DNA of 64,000 bases from Paralvinella palmiformis (Eukaryota > Annelida > Polychaeta > Terebellida > Alvinellidae): NCBI GenBank assembly GCA_025642065.1, contig JAODUP010000103.1:1-64000 (forward strand), read 5' to 3'. How positions within the stretch are numbered: position 1 is the first letter of the stretch; each line of letters begins with the position of its first letter. The translations under genes and the position numbers were made by a program. Shown piece by piece: positions 31,782-43,910 of the stretch. The notes beneath the pieces were generated by a model. It was given only the letters and a program-made list of their open reading frames with translations, made no database searches and was not told the origin of the DNA.

Positions 31782-34435
31782 GCGTGCATAAATCTCTAAA
31801 GGATATATCACTCAGATTGTAGGTAAAACTGACTAGTATGCTAATGTAACATAACTAGCATAATAATTATAATGTAATTTCAACACGGGATACAAGATGA
31901 AACAAACCTTGTCCAGGTGACAGTTTTTTTCTTTCAATTCTTGGAAAAACATGGCATCAATTCGATTGGACAGTCTACAGTCTTTGTACGGAAAACCAGT
32001 TCGATTCAACAGCCAATATAAACATCTTGTTAAATCACGACCTCCATATTCTAATAATAATCTGAAAGTTGATTAAATTAAATTTAACATTGATAGGACC
32101 ATAGTCATCAATCAATCATATATAAACAATGGACATTCATATTCAGCCATTTATTCTACAGGAATAATTACATACTTAAGTCATATCATTTTAAACTATA
32201 CTTGATCACAGTTTTCATATTATTAACCAACCTAAACATACATACATTGAATCAAGACTTGATGATTCACACCACCAAATCAAATAGCTAATTTATCAAA
32301 CACTAAAACTGTATTATTTTGCAAACTTGAGAAATTTGGATCTAAAACATTATTTAACATATTTAATGTCAGAGCCAAATTACTAGATATTGTTATTACT
32401 AGGAGTCCCTCAAATTATAGTTTGTTTCTACTTACAAATATCGCCTTCAAGTTTGATAAATAGGTTGTTTGAGCACATTAAATGTCCAGAAAACATCCTA
32501 TATTAGGTTTACAAAATCATTTTTTTTACATCAGCCTACTTATTATAATGTTATTAAAGTATTCTTGAAATTCTGTCTATATTTATTTCTTCTATAGCTA
32601 TTTTGTACATTATCTAGCATTTTTATGACTTCTAAATGACATATTATAGGACCTTAAGTTAATTATGGAAAAATAGTTGGCCATTATAATTTGTTTTCCT
32701 ACTGTTTATGACCAATACTAAACATCTTAAATCTAACCATCTACATACCACTATGGCTGTCCTTGGATTAAAGAGAAATGTTCAATTTATTATTATATTT
32801 CAAACATTTACTGCCAAATATGATGAGAGAGAAAATGTTACCTTGACTTTTTCTGAGATAAACCATCCTCTACACATGATATTGCTGTCTTTTGATCACC
32901 AATATCTACAACACATGCACTGCTTACACCTGCTCCGAATGTGGCACACACAGATTCCTGTTTAAAGTAAGGCATATATATTTTGGTAACTACTTCAAAA
33001 CAAATGCTTGAACACAAGTATGTTTGAACACAATAGAGTAGTTAAAATAGATGTCATTTACAAAAAGTGTGGAAAATTTCATATGTTTTGTTATAAATAT
33101 GTTTCTGGTTACTTTAGAAGGTATATAGTAACAAGGAAATCAACTAAGTGTAAAAATATACATTTTTGTTGAAGAAAACTGACAAATGGAAAACAGAATA
33201 CTCATAAACTGTTTTATTCAAAAATCCATTATTAAAATAATACCAGTGCTAAAAGTTATTACCATTTATGTTATGTATACTAAAATTCAGCTGAATAGAG
33301 CCAATTAAAGTGACAATCCATATTAGTATAATAAAATCAAATACAGTATAAATGTAATTAAAATTGAGTAATCTGGTGGATTAAAATTGTAATCAGTACA
33401 CCAGCATGGAATATTGCTGTAAATAAAACTAAGATATTTTACAGAATTGTTCAGTTATTTTGTAATTTATGGTATCAATTAAGCTAAAGCTTCATTGCCA
33501 TTTTAGTGATCAAAATTTACCTATTAATAGCTAAGTTAATAAGAGTGATTGATTGATGGTTGGGTTACTATCAACATTGGGCTAGGATGGGAAACATAGC
33601 AAATGAACTACTCTATAAGGAAATTCCCATTAATAAATGAATACAAACTGTGTGTCAGCTTGTATATTAGACTCAGCTAAACCATTAATGCAATAAATGC
33701 AATTTATGGTTTGGGCCTACCATATACACTCGTGTATAAGTCGATTTTTTGGGTAGTGAAAAGGGAGTTCCCAGAAGCACCTTGACTTATACACTGGTCA
33801 TATTTCCTACCAGCTGAAGGAAAGATGTTTTCGGCCATACTTGACACACAACACTATAGAATTCAACCCAATAAGAGTCAGAATAAAATTGTCACATCGC
33901 TGCCTACTATCCATTATTATTCAATAAATAACAATTAATTTTCACCAAACTGTTATTTGGATCTCACACACATGCCTGTCTTTATGTAATAATACTTGAT
34001 AGTCACACGCTGTTAACTACCAGTACCTTCAGATGTTCTGTGAAACAATGAATTAATAACACTTGCCAATTGAAGTTACAATCAGGCATGTTTGTGTGAG
34101 CGATAGTTGGATCAAAATCGTCACATCTCTGCCTACTAGTCTTAGTCAATAAATTAAGATTCATTTTCACCAAACTGTTATTTGGATCTCATAAATAAAA
34201 ATGCCAGTCTGTATGTAATATAATACTTGATAGTCACAGGTTGTTAACTACTGGTACCTCCTGATGATTAGCGATAATATAAAAATCATTGTTCACATTG
34301 CAAATCTTGCTGCCACTTGCTGTGAAACAATTAATTAATAACACTTGCCAGTTGAAGGGAGTCTACAATCAAGCATGTTAGATGTGACAAGTTTGTTTAT
34401 TTATATTAGTTATAACAGCGAAAACTGTGTGTGTG

Positions 34436-34466
<31 letters not shown>

Positions 34467-37400
34467 GTGTCTCTCTCCCTCTCTCTGTGTGTGTCCCTGC
34501 TGGTGAAGAAATTGATATTCACTACACACTTGCTGACACCATGAGTTTGAATGACTGGGTTAACTTTTTCGCGAATGATGACAATGATTCAGATTTTGAG
34601 GGATTTTAAGCCAATACTTGACCTTGACTTATACGGTGAGCATATGCCTGAGGAAAGAATTACAGGGTCAAAAATTGACCTCGACTTATCTGCCGGGTCG
34701 ACTTATCCATGAGTATATATGGTACTTCTATTTTTAAAAACAATTATACATGAAATTCTTGCATCATCACATCACTATTTCTACATCTCAACAAAAGAAA
34801 GACTATCTCTTATATAGTCATTTTAAGATGATTATCTCCTAGTACAGAATACACTGAAATCTGGGATGAATATAAAGGTAAATTTGGTGGTAGATAGTGA
34901 TTCCCTATGAATAAATGTTTGTGACTTCATCTGTCATATTAATTTCAGTGCACAAATATTACTCTTCGCTAGCATTTGTATGTGTTCACTTATTACACCC
35001 ATTTTGTTATCTCTCAATAAGACTGGAGCCAATTGTAATTAATAATTGTGCAAATATTTATTCAATATAATTAAAGTATGATGTTACTGAGAGTATAGTT
35101 GAATTTTAGCTGCTGTGCTGGTCACACCTGGGACATATGGGTAAGGGATATCTGCCAAAGGAAAGTGATGATTGATGTTTTACGGCCACTTTTATGCAAT
35201 AATAAAGTCAAAGATGAAATACCTTCAGATATGCCCATGCTGAGATTCAAACTCAAGTGGTACTGATCTGTGTCCCAATGCAATGGCAAAGGAAAGAAAT
35301 CCCACAAATACGAGCAAGGGCTGGATTTGAACCCACAACCTGGAGGTCTGCATCACATTACTCTAACCACTGCACCATCAGAATACCCCAATTGAGAGTA
35401 ATGTATGTGAAAATGTTATGTCAGTTCTATTTGTAAGTATTTTTAATCACGGATTCCAACCGGGGATATGATGATATCAACAGAAATAGACGTGTATCTA
35501 CCTGGACGACAAAAGCTGCAGAGAAGCCTATCCGTGTCAGTATTAGCGTCATCATTTCCCTTACTTGTTGTCTTTTGTACAAGTCACTCACTAATAACAC
35601 TGCTCTGTAGTGCTACAGAAGAACAAACATATAATAAAGTGTATGAAATGTTCTGAATAATGTGTTTGATTGCAGTTAATGTATAAGTCTGTTAATTTAA
35701 ATTACTAATATTTTAAGAACATCCCAAATACTAATTGTATAAATTATGATCAAAATACAATGCAAAAGAGATATTTTAAGAAGAAGAAAAAAAATGTTAT
35801 AATAAAGAAAGCTTTAAATTCAGTATATTTAATATCAATGTTTTTTTAATATTTACCTTCAGATCTTTGAGGGGAATCCCAAGAAAGTTTTGTATTGCAT
35901 AGCTCCAGATAGTCTCCAAATCTTGAAGCACAGCTGTAGGTGTACCACCTGGATACTGATGCAAATTAAAAGCACCTTGCCTCATCGGCCATCTTAAACA
36001 GTAATGATCTTTAGGATTGACGTACAATGCCTACAATAGGAGATGAAGTCGAATTATACAAAAATCACATCAATAATTTTTCACATTCGTAATTCAGTCA
36101 GTGAGTATTATTTTTAGCGTTGGTTTTTCTCACAGTTGGGACACATGGCCCAACGAAACATTTCACAAGCATAAGTGTGAGTGAGAATTGAACCCAAAAC
36201 TGAGATGTTTCCAGTACACTGTTCTACCTGCTACACTATTAGAGCAGTCTTTACATGTAAACATTAGAAAATTGCTGATAACAAATTCCTACTAACACTT
36301 TTGGCAGTTACAAAGTTAATAAAAAGTGGGCAAACTACATTGCTTCCATTACTATTATTTAAAAAATTATTTAATTACATTCTGTGACTCCATCTATTAC
36401 TGAAACAAAGAAAAAATAAATATGTAATTAATATTACCTCTTCACCTATTAAATAATCTCGTTTTATAGCAGTATCCGTCCATTTTGCAGGTGATCTAAT
36501 GTCTAAAAGCTCAGGTTTCACTTCTCTGTTAAGTTTACGCAACTGAAATTAATGAAATAAGTACAAATACACAGCAACATCAACTAATTTTCAAATAAAC
36601 TTACAAACATGTAGCATGATTGGTTGCATGCTTGAGCTTTCTAATGTTTTTGTATCATTAAGATTAATAAACACGAAGATATTTATTGTACTGCAGATTT
36701 AAGATCATTAATTTTATAAACACCTAAAACTTTGACAGTGTTACGGACTATTTTTAGACCACGCAACATATCTTGTCCATCTAGGTATATATCTGGTGAC
36801 CCAAAGATCAGCCCTGAATGTCACTGACTATATTATACATCAGCTGCTGGCTGATACGCTGGGACTGTCACCGATAAGCAAGGAATGGGTGAGTGGTTTG
36901 TATAGTATCAATGCTGCCCACATCTAGAACATATCACTGAGGATGGTCTATAGTGTAATGTTCTAATCATGGTCCTATTGAATCTCACTGATGCAGACTC
37001 TTTGGGAATGATCTCGGTTGGTGATATCTTGTGTTTGAGTATGAGCTCCATAAGTACACCTATTGGACCAACTGACTATCACACGGATAGTTACCCTACA
37101 CAAGAGCAACTACAGACATCTGAGAATGAGCCCACCATGTGCTGTGATGTGCTTGGAGATGACATCAAAGGAACACCTGACAGCCCAAAATGCCAACCAA
37201 CCAAATGTCAATTTCCATGAACCTAATTAATCATTGGATGTCACCACTGATTGGATTGGGATTAAAATGGATAATATGGGGCACATTTATGACATGTAAA
37301 AACAGTTATGGCTGAAATGTACACATACAACTAGGAGTGTATCAACTGCAACAAAAGACAATTTAATACCAACAGTAGCTGGGTATGGCAGGCTGGTAAA

Positions 37401-40400
37401 TTTAAATGGGACAATTCCATACTAAGCATTTCTGACTATGATTTCCTCAAATGGGTCTGTTTCGGACTCTTTAATGTGCTGTGTAATTAGTGTAAAATAG
37501 GCCAACTTATCTTCTCTCCATTGTTCTCGGGAGAGTGGTAAAGATAGATATCAAAAACTAAATTCTAGTGTGAGTTTAATTCCAGTGCTAGATATGTGTG
37601 CATTACGTTAAGAAATCTTAAGCTTCAGACCATATACAATTTGTGCCATCTGAGTGTAGGAAAGATATAACATGGACCAGTCATCACATAGATGTAGCAT
37701 TTCACACAGAGTGTAATGATTATGTTTATAAAAGAATGTTTAAAATATTTTAATTACATGTTCCTCAGATACAGCTTCCCTCGGCTGACCAGTTTGCGTT
37801 GTTGCATTAGCTAGATGCTGCGTGGCATGCTTCAGTCCCCATTCTTGTAATGTTTGAGCCTGTGAATGCTGCAAAAGCATGCGAATAAAATAAATTATTT
37901 GGTTAATGTTTATCATTATCACCAGAGTGAAGAAACTGGCAAATAATTACACACAGATATAAATTGACATACACAGGAACTCCATTTAATCTGTAGTTCT
38001 TTGCTCCCATTTTGAAAACCACTTACAATTTCTATGAACAGTTTCAGAGTTCCCATCAGAGCATAACATCACATAAAAACATAAACCACAGTTTTAGTAT
38101 TTTATGCATCTTCTTTATTAGACAATGTTAACTACTGTACATTGCTGTAATGATTTTACCTGATAACAGGTAAAGGTTTTAAAATTTGATTCGACAAACC
38201 AAAGCTTTATCAATACAATCAATCCCAGTGATCAGATGCTCTCTAGGAATAAAATGCATGCATGCAAGCTGATTGAGGTTTAACTGGATTCCAGTATGAA
38301 AGTATAATATATATATATCATACAGTATTTCTGCTCTTAAATAACAAGTACAAAATTTTGAAAATAAAGCATTATTAATTCATCAAAGATTTTCACCAAT
38401 AACATTCCCATAATAAATTATAACAAAATGACAAATATGATTTTTTCATACATATTTAAAGCTTTAATCCTCTAAAACAATACCTAGCTAATTTTTTTAA
38501 CAATTTTTCAATAAAAAATGTAATGTACCCTAGGGTAAATAAGCCAACTAAATTACTAAATTATTGTAATGACAACAATATAACCATTATAGAATATGAT
38601 CCAAACCTACCTCATCTTTGGGCCTCAACAAGTATGGATCTTCATATTGGTTTTGTTTACCAGGCTGTTTGTGCCGACGAGCAATGCAATGCGGAATGGA
38701 ATGTGGAAATGTGTCTGCTGCTCGACCAAGTCTGAGGTTCAATGACCCCGGCTGAATCACTACTATAGCATTACCATGAACAGGCTGACAAAAAATAGCA
38801 CACAGTAAATATACAACAAATAGTTACCAACAACAAAACACATCTTTATGTTCAAGATGAGATATTTATCCATAAAGCTGAATGCATTTATTATCCAGCA
38901 ATGTTAAAAAATTAAAGAAACACGCATAACAGTTCATAATATTTAACAGAAATGGTACTGGAAGTACTTTTTTAAATATATCAAATAGTCTATTGATTAT
39001 AGATTGTCAGGTTGACCTGAGAATCCAGTAAGACACAAAGCAAATTAACAATGAACTTACACTTCTTTGATAATCTTTTCAAATTAGAATATATTTAAAG
39101 TGTTTTCATTCACTGATTGTTCTACTTGGGTAACTTCTTTGTTTTGGTGTCTGTGTAAAACAGTTGAACTAATTACAATGGAACGTCCTTCTATGTGAAT
39201 GTAATGTATCACACAATAGCTATTCAGGTTTGTTTACAACTAATTGCACAAATTGGTTGATATTAATAGGCATTATACAAATTATATATAGTGTTGAAAA
39301 AATAAGTTTATATGATATTTCCACCAAAACAGTAACAATTTCAATTAAAATATACTTCAGCAACAATCTTCTAAATGCTTGCATCAGTGAAATATACTCT
39401 TAAAACTGGAGCCAGAAATCCTTCAGTGATGCTTTTTCTTCTATCTCATTTAGTGCTGTTAACTGGTTGACAATTCATCATCAATTATAGATGATGCAGA
39501 CAGTCATCATGTAGACATGAGTTTAAAAATAACAATAAATATTCCCTGAATACTGATATTACATTTTTTAAATCAGGACAACTCTTAGCTTTTGGCCTTT
39601 TTTCGCTTTACATTATGAGTTAGTGATGGGTGTGCAGAACTAGGAAGTGGACCACTTATTAGTGAAACAAAACAAACAATTATATAAAATGGCAGATTAA
39701 GCATGAAACAGAGTTCAATTTTCATTTAGATTGGTATAATTCCAAAACATTTAAAAGTTATTAGCACTGACTGAGAAATGATGAAAATATTTAATCAAAA
39801 GAGATCTCAGTTCCATTTTCATGGTATATCATAACATGTGACCAGTTAATTTGTTCCATCACCAGATGACTGCATACAATGCTTATTTTTGTCATCCTGC
39901 AAATTGGCACACAGTGGTCAACATGAAGAATACACATGTAAAGCTATACACTTGAACAAGTTTAATTAATTTAAAATTTACATTGCTTATGTTCACACCA
40001 TTAGTGTTTTTACTTGTTATTGTGTGTTCAGTATGATTTATTTCCATTTGGTTCGGTCCTTTAGCAATAGATCTTTTTCTAAATCTTAAACTGGTTTAGC
40101 CCAACCTGGTGGGTTAAATCTGGGTTTTACTAGCTAAACCTGGGCTCTTCTTAGAATACATTATACTGATTCACAAATTTATACATAGACTTAGATATAT
40201 GTGTGAAAATTAGTTGTTTGAATGGTATGCATTTAAAAAATGTTATTAAGATGCTTAATGTTTGCACCAATCAACATAATCCAATATTTTAGATATTATG
40301 CTGTTGGTGGAAACAATTAGCCAATATCACAACATAGTAATGTAACATGTTATGACTTATTTGTGGTCTAAATCAATTGATCAGAAACAATTAGAAAACA

Positions 40401-43178
40401 CACTGCCTTTTAGTTTGGCTATAATATTGATATTCAACTGTGGTTGATCATACAGTAAAAAACTTTACATGCCAATGTTTTCACTTAATCCTCCAATGGC
40501 AAGGGATCAAGATATCTGATAAAATTAAATAACAATTTTATATTTAATGAAGTGGTGTGAAGACTGGGTCTATGTGATCTAGTCATTATACTGCTCCATT
40601 TTCCATCACGTTCAGCCCCGAATTAAGAAGATTTTCTCCAAGATTGGTGATAACCAGACCAACAAGTGGGGTCTAGAGAAAGCATCCAAGCTTGTCTCAT
40701 GCTAATGTGAACTTCATGGTGGCACAGAGTTAGACTGGTGAACATTTGAAGAGTATTGTTATGTGTATTTATATCTCAGTTTCTCATAAACTATTATTGC
40801 GAGGTTTATGTCAATAAAATATGTCTGTTTATGTTTTAATGACCCATATAAGTGATGTCTAAGGTGTGTTTAAGAATATTGACCAGACCAGCGGTGACCA
40901 CTAGTCTGGTCAATACTCTCATTGACTGGTCTTTTGTACAACACTGCTTTACACACCAAGTTTGGATGCTTAGTTATAGCATGATGTATACTGGAATCAG
41001 AAGTTGGTAAGTACTGTCCATTCTAGTATTTCTACTTTACCAAATGGGTATGCTATGGATTTTTCACATATACAGGACCAGGCCAATTCAACTGATAATT
41101 TCACATGGGTGGCATGAATTCACTGGTCTGAATAAAAAATACATTGACTTTACTTGTTGTTTAATACAGTTATATATTTTGAATAATAATACAGTGAAAT
41201 CTGTCCAGTAGACAAGAGAGTAGATGTAGATGACAGTAGTAAGTACATAAGTCATTAAGAGGTAGACTCCAGATCTAGGTATCCACATTTAATACATAAT
41301 GACAAAGTCCCACCCCTGAAGCATCTAGCATATGAAGAGTGTCTAGTTGCCTAAATTGGCCTGAGACTCCATCACTCCTATTTAGATGAAGGCGGGGGAC
41401 ACGATACAAGTCTACAAGATCATGAACGGGATAGGAGCATTCTTCAACCAAACAGTTGACGAGCAACCAGAGGCCATAGTCAGTTTGTTCATAGGGCAAT
41501 GGAGACACAAAATCAAGAAAAACTCATTCAGTCATTGAGTGGTTCAGTTTTGGAACTCCTTATTGGAACATTTAATTCATGTTGTCACTAGACACTATCC
41601 TTAAAGGCTTAATTCTTGAAAGAATTTGCTCGACAAATACTACTGGTCAACTTACAGTAGAGCTACTTGAATGAACTAGTAGTACAGTAACTTGTGTAAG
41701 TTGACATGTACAGGTCAGGACACCATAGACTATATGACAAGAGTACCTACATTTATAAGAATACCATAGACCTCGGTCCAGGTCATTTCTTCACAACTAT
41801 TTTTCATTGCCGTGAGTAATTAAACAAAACAAAATTGACAGTTTTAGTCGAAACAAATACTTGTATTTGTCATTCTTTGAACATGTAATTAATAACTTCT
41901 TTTAGCATCAATCAATATTTATTAATTTAATGTTTCAATTAAAGGCCTCAGATTTACCTCAGAGTTTGTCCAAGCTAAGAGGCTCTGTCTTGTGACACGT
42001 GCAAATGTGTCATGGATGGCAACATCGTGTGTGCAATACTGGAACCTCCAGCCCAGTTTACTGCCAGCTGGTTAAAGGGGAGACAGAACTCCCGAACTGG
42101 CAGTGTCACAATTGTGTGAATGGACCTGTGCAGATAGAGGTTCCTTCTGCTGAGAGCACTAGACTGGATCAAGACAACAATCTTTCAGTGACACCAGAGT
42201 CAATGGACTTTGATGACTTTCGGTAACTAAACATCCCACAAAATGACAGAAATATTTCACCAACATCCAGTATACTTGATTTTTCTGTAGACTACCCTTC
42301 ACCACAGCCAGATCTTGAACCTGCTGAAGTCACTGCTGGTGCTCACATGGTGACTTACAAGATTGTTGAGGACACCTCTATCCATGGCAAAGATAAACTT
42401 TCTGATTATGTAGGGTACTCCTATATAATGAAACGTCGGAGTGGTCAGTCTACAACATGGCGAGGTAGCCAGTGGTAAAAAAACATTAACCGTGGTGTCA
42501 CTGCATGTTCGTACATCCACCCACAATGACCTAGTGCTGAAATTACTGCCTCCATTGTTCACATGGCCAAGATGGTGGCACAGGAAGATCCATTTAAATC
42601 TGCCGGCATTAGTGAATGAACTAATCAGAGAAAACGTCCCTATCGATGAGCCGTGCCCATCACTCCCTAACATTGACACTCTGTCATACAATACCAACTA
42701 CCATCAAAGAAAGCAATGCCTCCAAATCTTATATTCAAGATAAAACGTCATTAGTTCTAATCCAGGTGAGCTTTGTCTCAGATAAACTGAACCATCACCA
42801 GTCTTTATCATTCAGAAATTTACATTATTCTTTTAGTTTTAATAATAAATCTATTTTACGCAAGTTTTCCTCACTATTGTTCGTCCGTTTATTTACACGC
42901 CCAAATATTGCTAACGGTGCTAGAAGTTACACATTTATCTGAATTTAAAAATTTATCGTAAACAGACACTTATTAGACCTAGAGGCTAGACGGGGGTAGT
43001 AGACCTAGACATTTCACTTGTTATAATATATCTATCTATATATATATTTAATGTACCACAATATAGGTCTACAGGGCCTGTGCCTATCAAAGGATAGCTC
43101 AGTATAGCTATTTCTAACCTCTAAAGCGGGTTCTGGCATGGCCTGTGAGAACGGCTTCTTTCTTCCAGTTCCAGGCAT
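26809..43178 (-). CDS. ACTR8: Actin-related protein 8 (INO80 complex subunit), 12 exons, complete
   Basis: Nuclear actin-fold subunit of the INO80 remodeller, where ARP8 with ARP4 and actin contacts linker DNA and nucleosomes (family knowledge). Exons 5'-3': 43178-43119, 38784-38611, 37859-37758, 36542-36438, 36030-35857, 35612-35502, 32957-32842, 32061-31908, 29953-29717, 29269-29005, 27663-27500, 26952-26809. They join in frame to 601 residues; human ARP8 is 624. Landmarks: IVVIQPGSLNLRLGRA and HCIARRHKQPGKQ (exon 2), YPGGTPTAVLQDLETIWSYA (exon 5), CVVDIGDQKTAISCVEDG (exon 7), LEYGGRDLTRCLYWLLNR (exon 8), the acidic insert MDDDDTMDRPEGP and MMEEEEEG (exon 10), SRILLVGGGFVFEG (exon 11), SWKGAAILCCLD and the typical C-terminus RERAPFIW (exon 12). 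Exon 1 has just 20 codons (MPGTGRKKP...), is little conserved and is the least certain. A TTTATT (reverse AATAAA) lies 11 bases past the stop. Confidence 0.93.
27664..29004 (-). other. ARP8 intron 10 with a LINE 3' fragment
   Basis: A CR1/Jockey-like LINE end in the same strand as the gene occupies about 28395-28800. The rest holds nothing recognised. Confidence 0.6.
28395..28800 (-). mobile_element. LINE fragment (CR1/Jockey-like), 3' end
   Basis: Read on the minus strand, the decayed frame gives KSINDMVPEYLCEL and CAFSLAASTLWNRLP, which is the C-terminal region after the reverse transcriptase domain in CR1/Jockey elements. It is followed by the shared 3' end TACAGCGCCTTTGAATGGCT. Frame breaks show that it is dead. 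5' truncation is typical of such insertions. Confidence 0.75.
29447..29612 (-). mobile_element. tRNA-derived SINE, family B, in ARP8 intron 9
   Basis: On the minus strand: TTGGTATCGTGTTGGACCAG, box B-like GAGTTTGAATCTC, GCTCGGCCCATTTAGCC and a tail diverged from GTGGCCGTAAAAC. Confidence 0.75.
30145..31056. mobile_element. Non-autonomous TA-flanked DNA transposon (~912 bp)
   Basis: Terminal inverted repeats of 22 bp with two mismatches: the left end begins ATCTTCTGTGTATAATGCGC, and the right end, read from the other strand, begins ATCTTCCATGTATAATGCGC. Each end is preceded by TA, as expected for Tc1/mariner-type (probably pogo/Tigger) insertion. No transposase frame survives. Confidence 0.75.
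31732..31787. repeat. (TG)n microsatellite in ARP8 intron 8
   Basis: About 28 TG units ending in CGTGTGCGTGC. Confidence 0.9.
33720..34722 (+). mobile_element. Pogo/Tigger-like DNA transposon derivative (1003 bp, TA target site)
   Basis: 25-bp terminal inverted repeats with three mismatches: the left begins CCATATACACTCGTGTATAA and the right, reversed, begins CCATATATACTCATGGATAA; both continue GTCGA. TA stands on both sides (33718-33719, 34723-34724). The frame ending at 34609 closes with LNDWVNFFANDDNDSDFEGF, an acidic end like that of pogo-type transposases, so this is probably a deletion derivative keeping the transposase 3' end. An internal stretch of ~200 bp occurs twice (about 33890-34080 and 34125-34350). 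A (TC)n(TG)n tract lies at 34428-34495. Confidence 0.75.
35105..35395 (-). mobile_element. tRNA-derived SINE, family A, interrupted by a family B SINE
   Basis: On the minus strand the head has box A GTGCAGTGGTTAGAGTAATG and box B GTGGGTTCAAATCCAGCCC, then TCGTATTTGTGGGATTTC. After the insertion it resumes with CATATGTCCCAGGTGTGACC. The same tail (TATTTGTGGGATTT, then ATATGTCTCGGGTGTGACCT) ends the F/R units of the 5' repeat, so those units carry this SINE too. Confidence 0.75.
35166..35286 (-). mobile_element. tRNA-derived SINE, family B, nested, with 10-bp target duplication
   Basis: A 121-bp copy, flanked by the perfect duplication CAAAGGAAAG at 35156-35165 and 35287-35296. On the minus strand it has GAGTTTGAATCTCAGCATGG and ends GTGGCCGTAAAACATCAATC. 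The target duplication proves retrotransposition into the family A SINE and orders the two events. Confidence 0.88.
36110..36246 (-). mobile_element. tRNA-derived SINE in ARP8 intron 4
   Basis: On the minus strand: box A TAGTGTAGCAGGTAGAACAG, box B TTGGGTTCAATTCTC, then TGAAATGTTTCGTTGGGCCA and TGTGTCCCAACTGTGAG, a tail related to family A. Confidence 0.65.
36543..37757 (-). other. ARP8 intron 3 with a coding-like decayed stretch
   Basis: At about 36750-37230 the plus strand reads like broken coding sequence (for example LLADTLGLSPISKEWVSGLY, then frame changes and an 83-codon frame at 36969-37220). I do not recognise the family; a dead transposon gene is the likeliest reading. Confidence 0.3.
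37860..38610 (-). other. ARP8 intron 2
   Basis: AT-rich; I see no repeat or gene in it apart from a short (AT) run near 38310. Confidence 0.6.
41290..41780 (+). mobile_element. LINE fragment, same family as 50980-51700
   Basis: CCTGAAGCATCT.G.ATATGAA, CACTCCTATTTAGA.GA.GGCG, GATACAAGTC.ACAAGATCATGA and a closing TATGACAAGAGTACCTACAT follow the same order as in the copy at 51410-51690. Many frameshifts and stops. Confidence 0.65.
41960..42760 (+). pseudogene. Dead transposon gene with PHD-type finger and FLYWCH-like domain (MULE-like)
   Basis: Frame pieces in order: a cysteine/histidine segment CHGWQHRVCNTG ... LPNWQCHNC (about 42005-42115), a linker rich in S/D, then YKIVEDTSIHGKDKLSDYVG and YSYIMKRRSGQSTTW (about 42355-42465), which has the FLYWCH pattern, and finally VIRENVPIDEPCPSLPNIDT-like sequence (about 42620-42680). 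This order is common in molluscan MULE-type transposon proteins (family knowledge). At least two frame changes and stops break it. No transposase catalytic part is seen. Confidence 0.6.
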
Positions 43179-43699
43179 TTTAAATATGTATTTTATTCTG
43201 TATGGATTTACTAGACTCTACACGCGAGCGATATTTAACTGCAGTAAACAACCACAGAAAAACATGCACCTGATTGGGTAAAGCTATTTACTGCACATAA
43301 ATGTATTCATTGTTAGCTAGCTTAAGATATATCTTATTGGTATTGTTTGTTTTTTCAGGCATCTACCAAACTTAATTTATCTTATTTTCTAGATGTGTCA
43401 GTTATTTAAATTAATAATAGACCTATATGGTGTTTTTAACGAAAACTGTATTATGCTTAGACTTCATGATATATAGTAAAATCCGTCTAAGGTGTTGCAA
43501 CTTAGTTTTGTGTACCATGTGCATACGATATAGTCAGATAGTGTAGATTTCGATCTAGAAACTTTTTCTGAGAGGTAATTAGAATTTTTAGACTAGTTTA
43601 CTAATTTATGGCATATTTGAGTCTTTCTTCATTGGTATTTCTATAGAATTCAACGATTATAACATTGAATATTGTAACTGTTTTTATACCAATACTGCA

Positions 43700-43910
43700 A
43701 TAGCCGACTAGGTCAGTAGGTGAGTAGATCTAGATGATAGATCTAGAGTCTAGACCTGGAATCTAGATATAGTTCTTAAGTGAAGTTACCAGTTACTGAG
43801 TTAGTTTCTTCCCTGTACAGGCTGTAGAAAGTGTAGACCTAGATCAGATCTAGTAGTACATATATAGTACTACTAGTACTACTAGTACTAGTAGATCTAT
43901 CAAGTCTTGG
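43700..43910. repeat. Region dense in TAGATCTAGA / TACTAGTACT words
   Basis: Repeated short palindromes built from CTAG and GATC: TAGATCTAGATGATAGATCT, then TAGTACTACTAGTACTACTA. Milder versions occur at 42970-43010 and 53045-53120. Confidence 0.6.

Larger units (their letters stand above)
29954..31907 (-). other. ARP8 intron 8
   Basis: Holds the TIR transposon at 30145-31056 and a (TG)n tract at 31732-31787. Small frames (30152-30346, 31466-31711) belong to repeats or AT-rich sequence. Confidence 0.65.
32958..35501 (-). other. ARP8 intron 6 carrying a pogo-like element and nested SINEs
   Basis: Contains the 33720-34722 transposon and the nested SINE pair at 35105-35395. The first ~750 bp (32958-33715) and 34725-35100 show nothing recognised. 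Confidence 0.65.
38785..43118 (-). other. ARP8 intron 1 (4.3 kb)
   Basis: Contains a LINE fragment (about 41290-41780, +) and a dead PHD/FLYWCH transposon gene (about 41960-42760, +). The first ~2.4 kb (38785-41280) holds nothing recognised. Confidence 0.6.
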
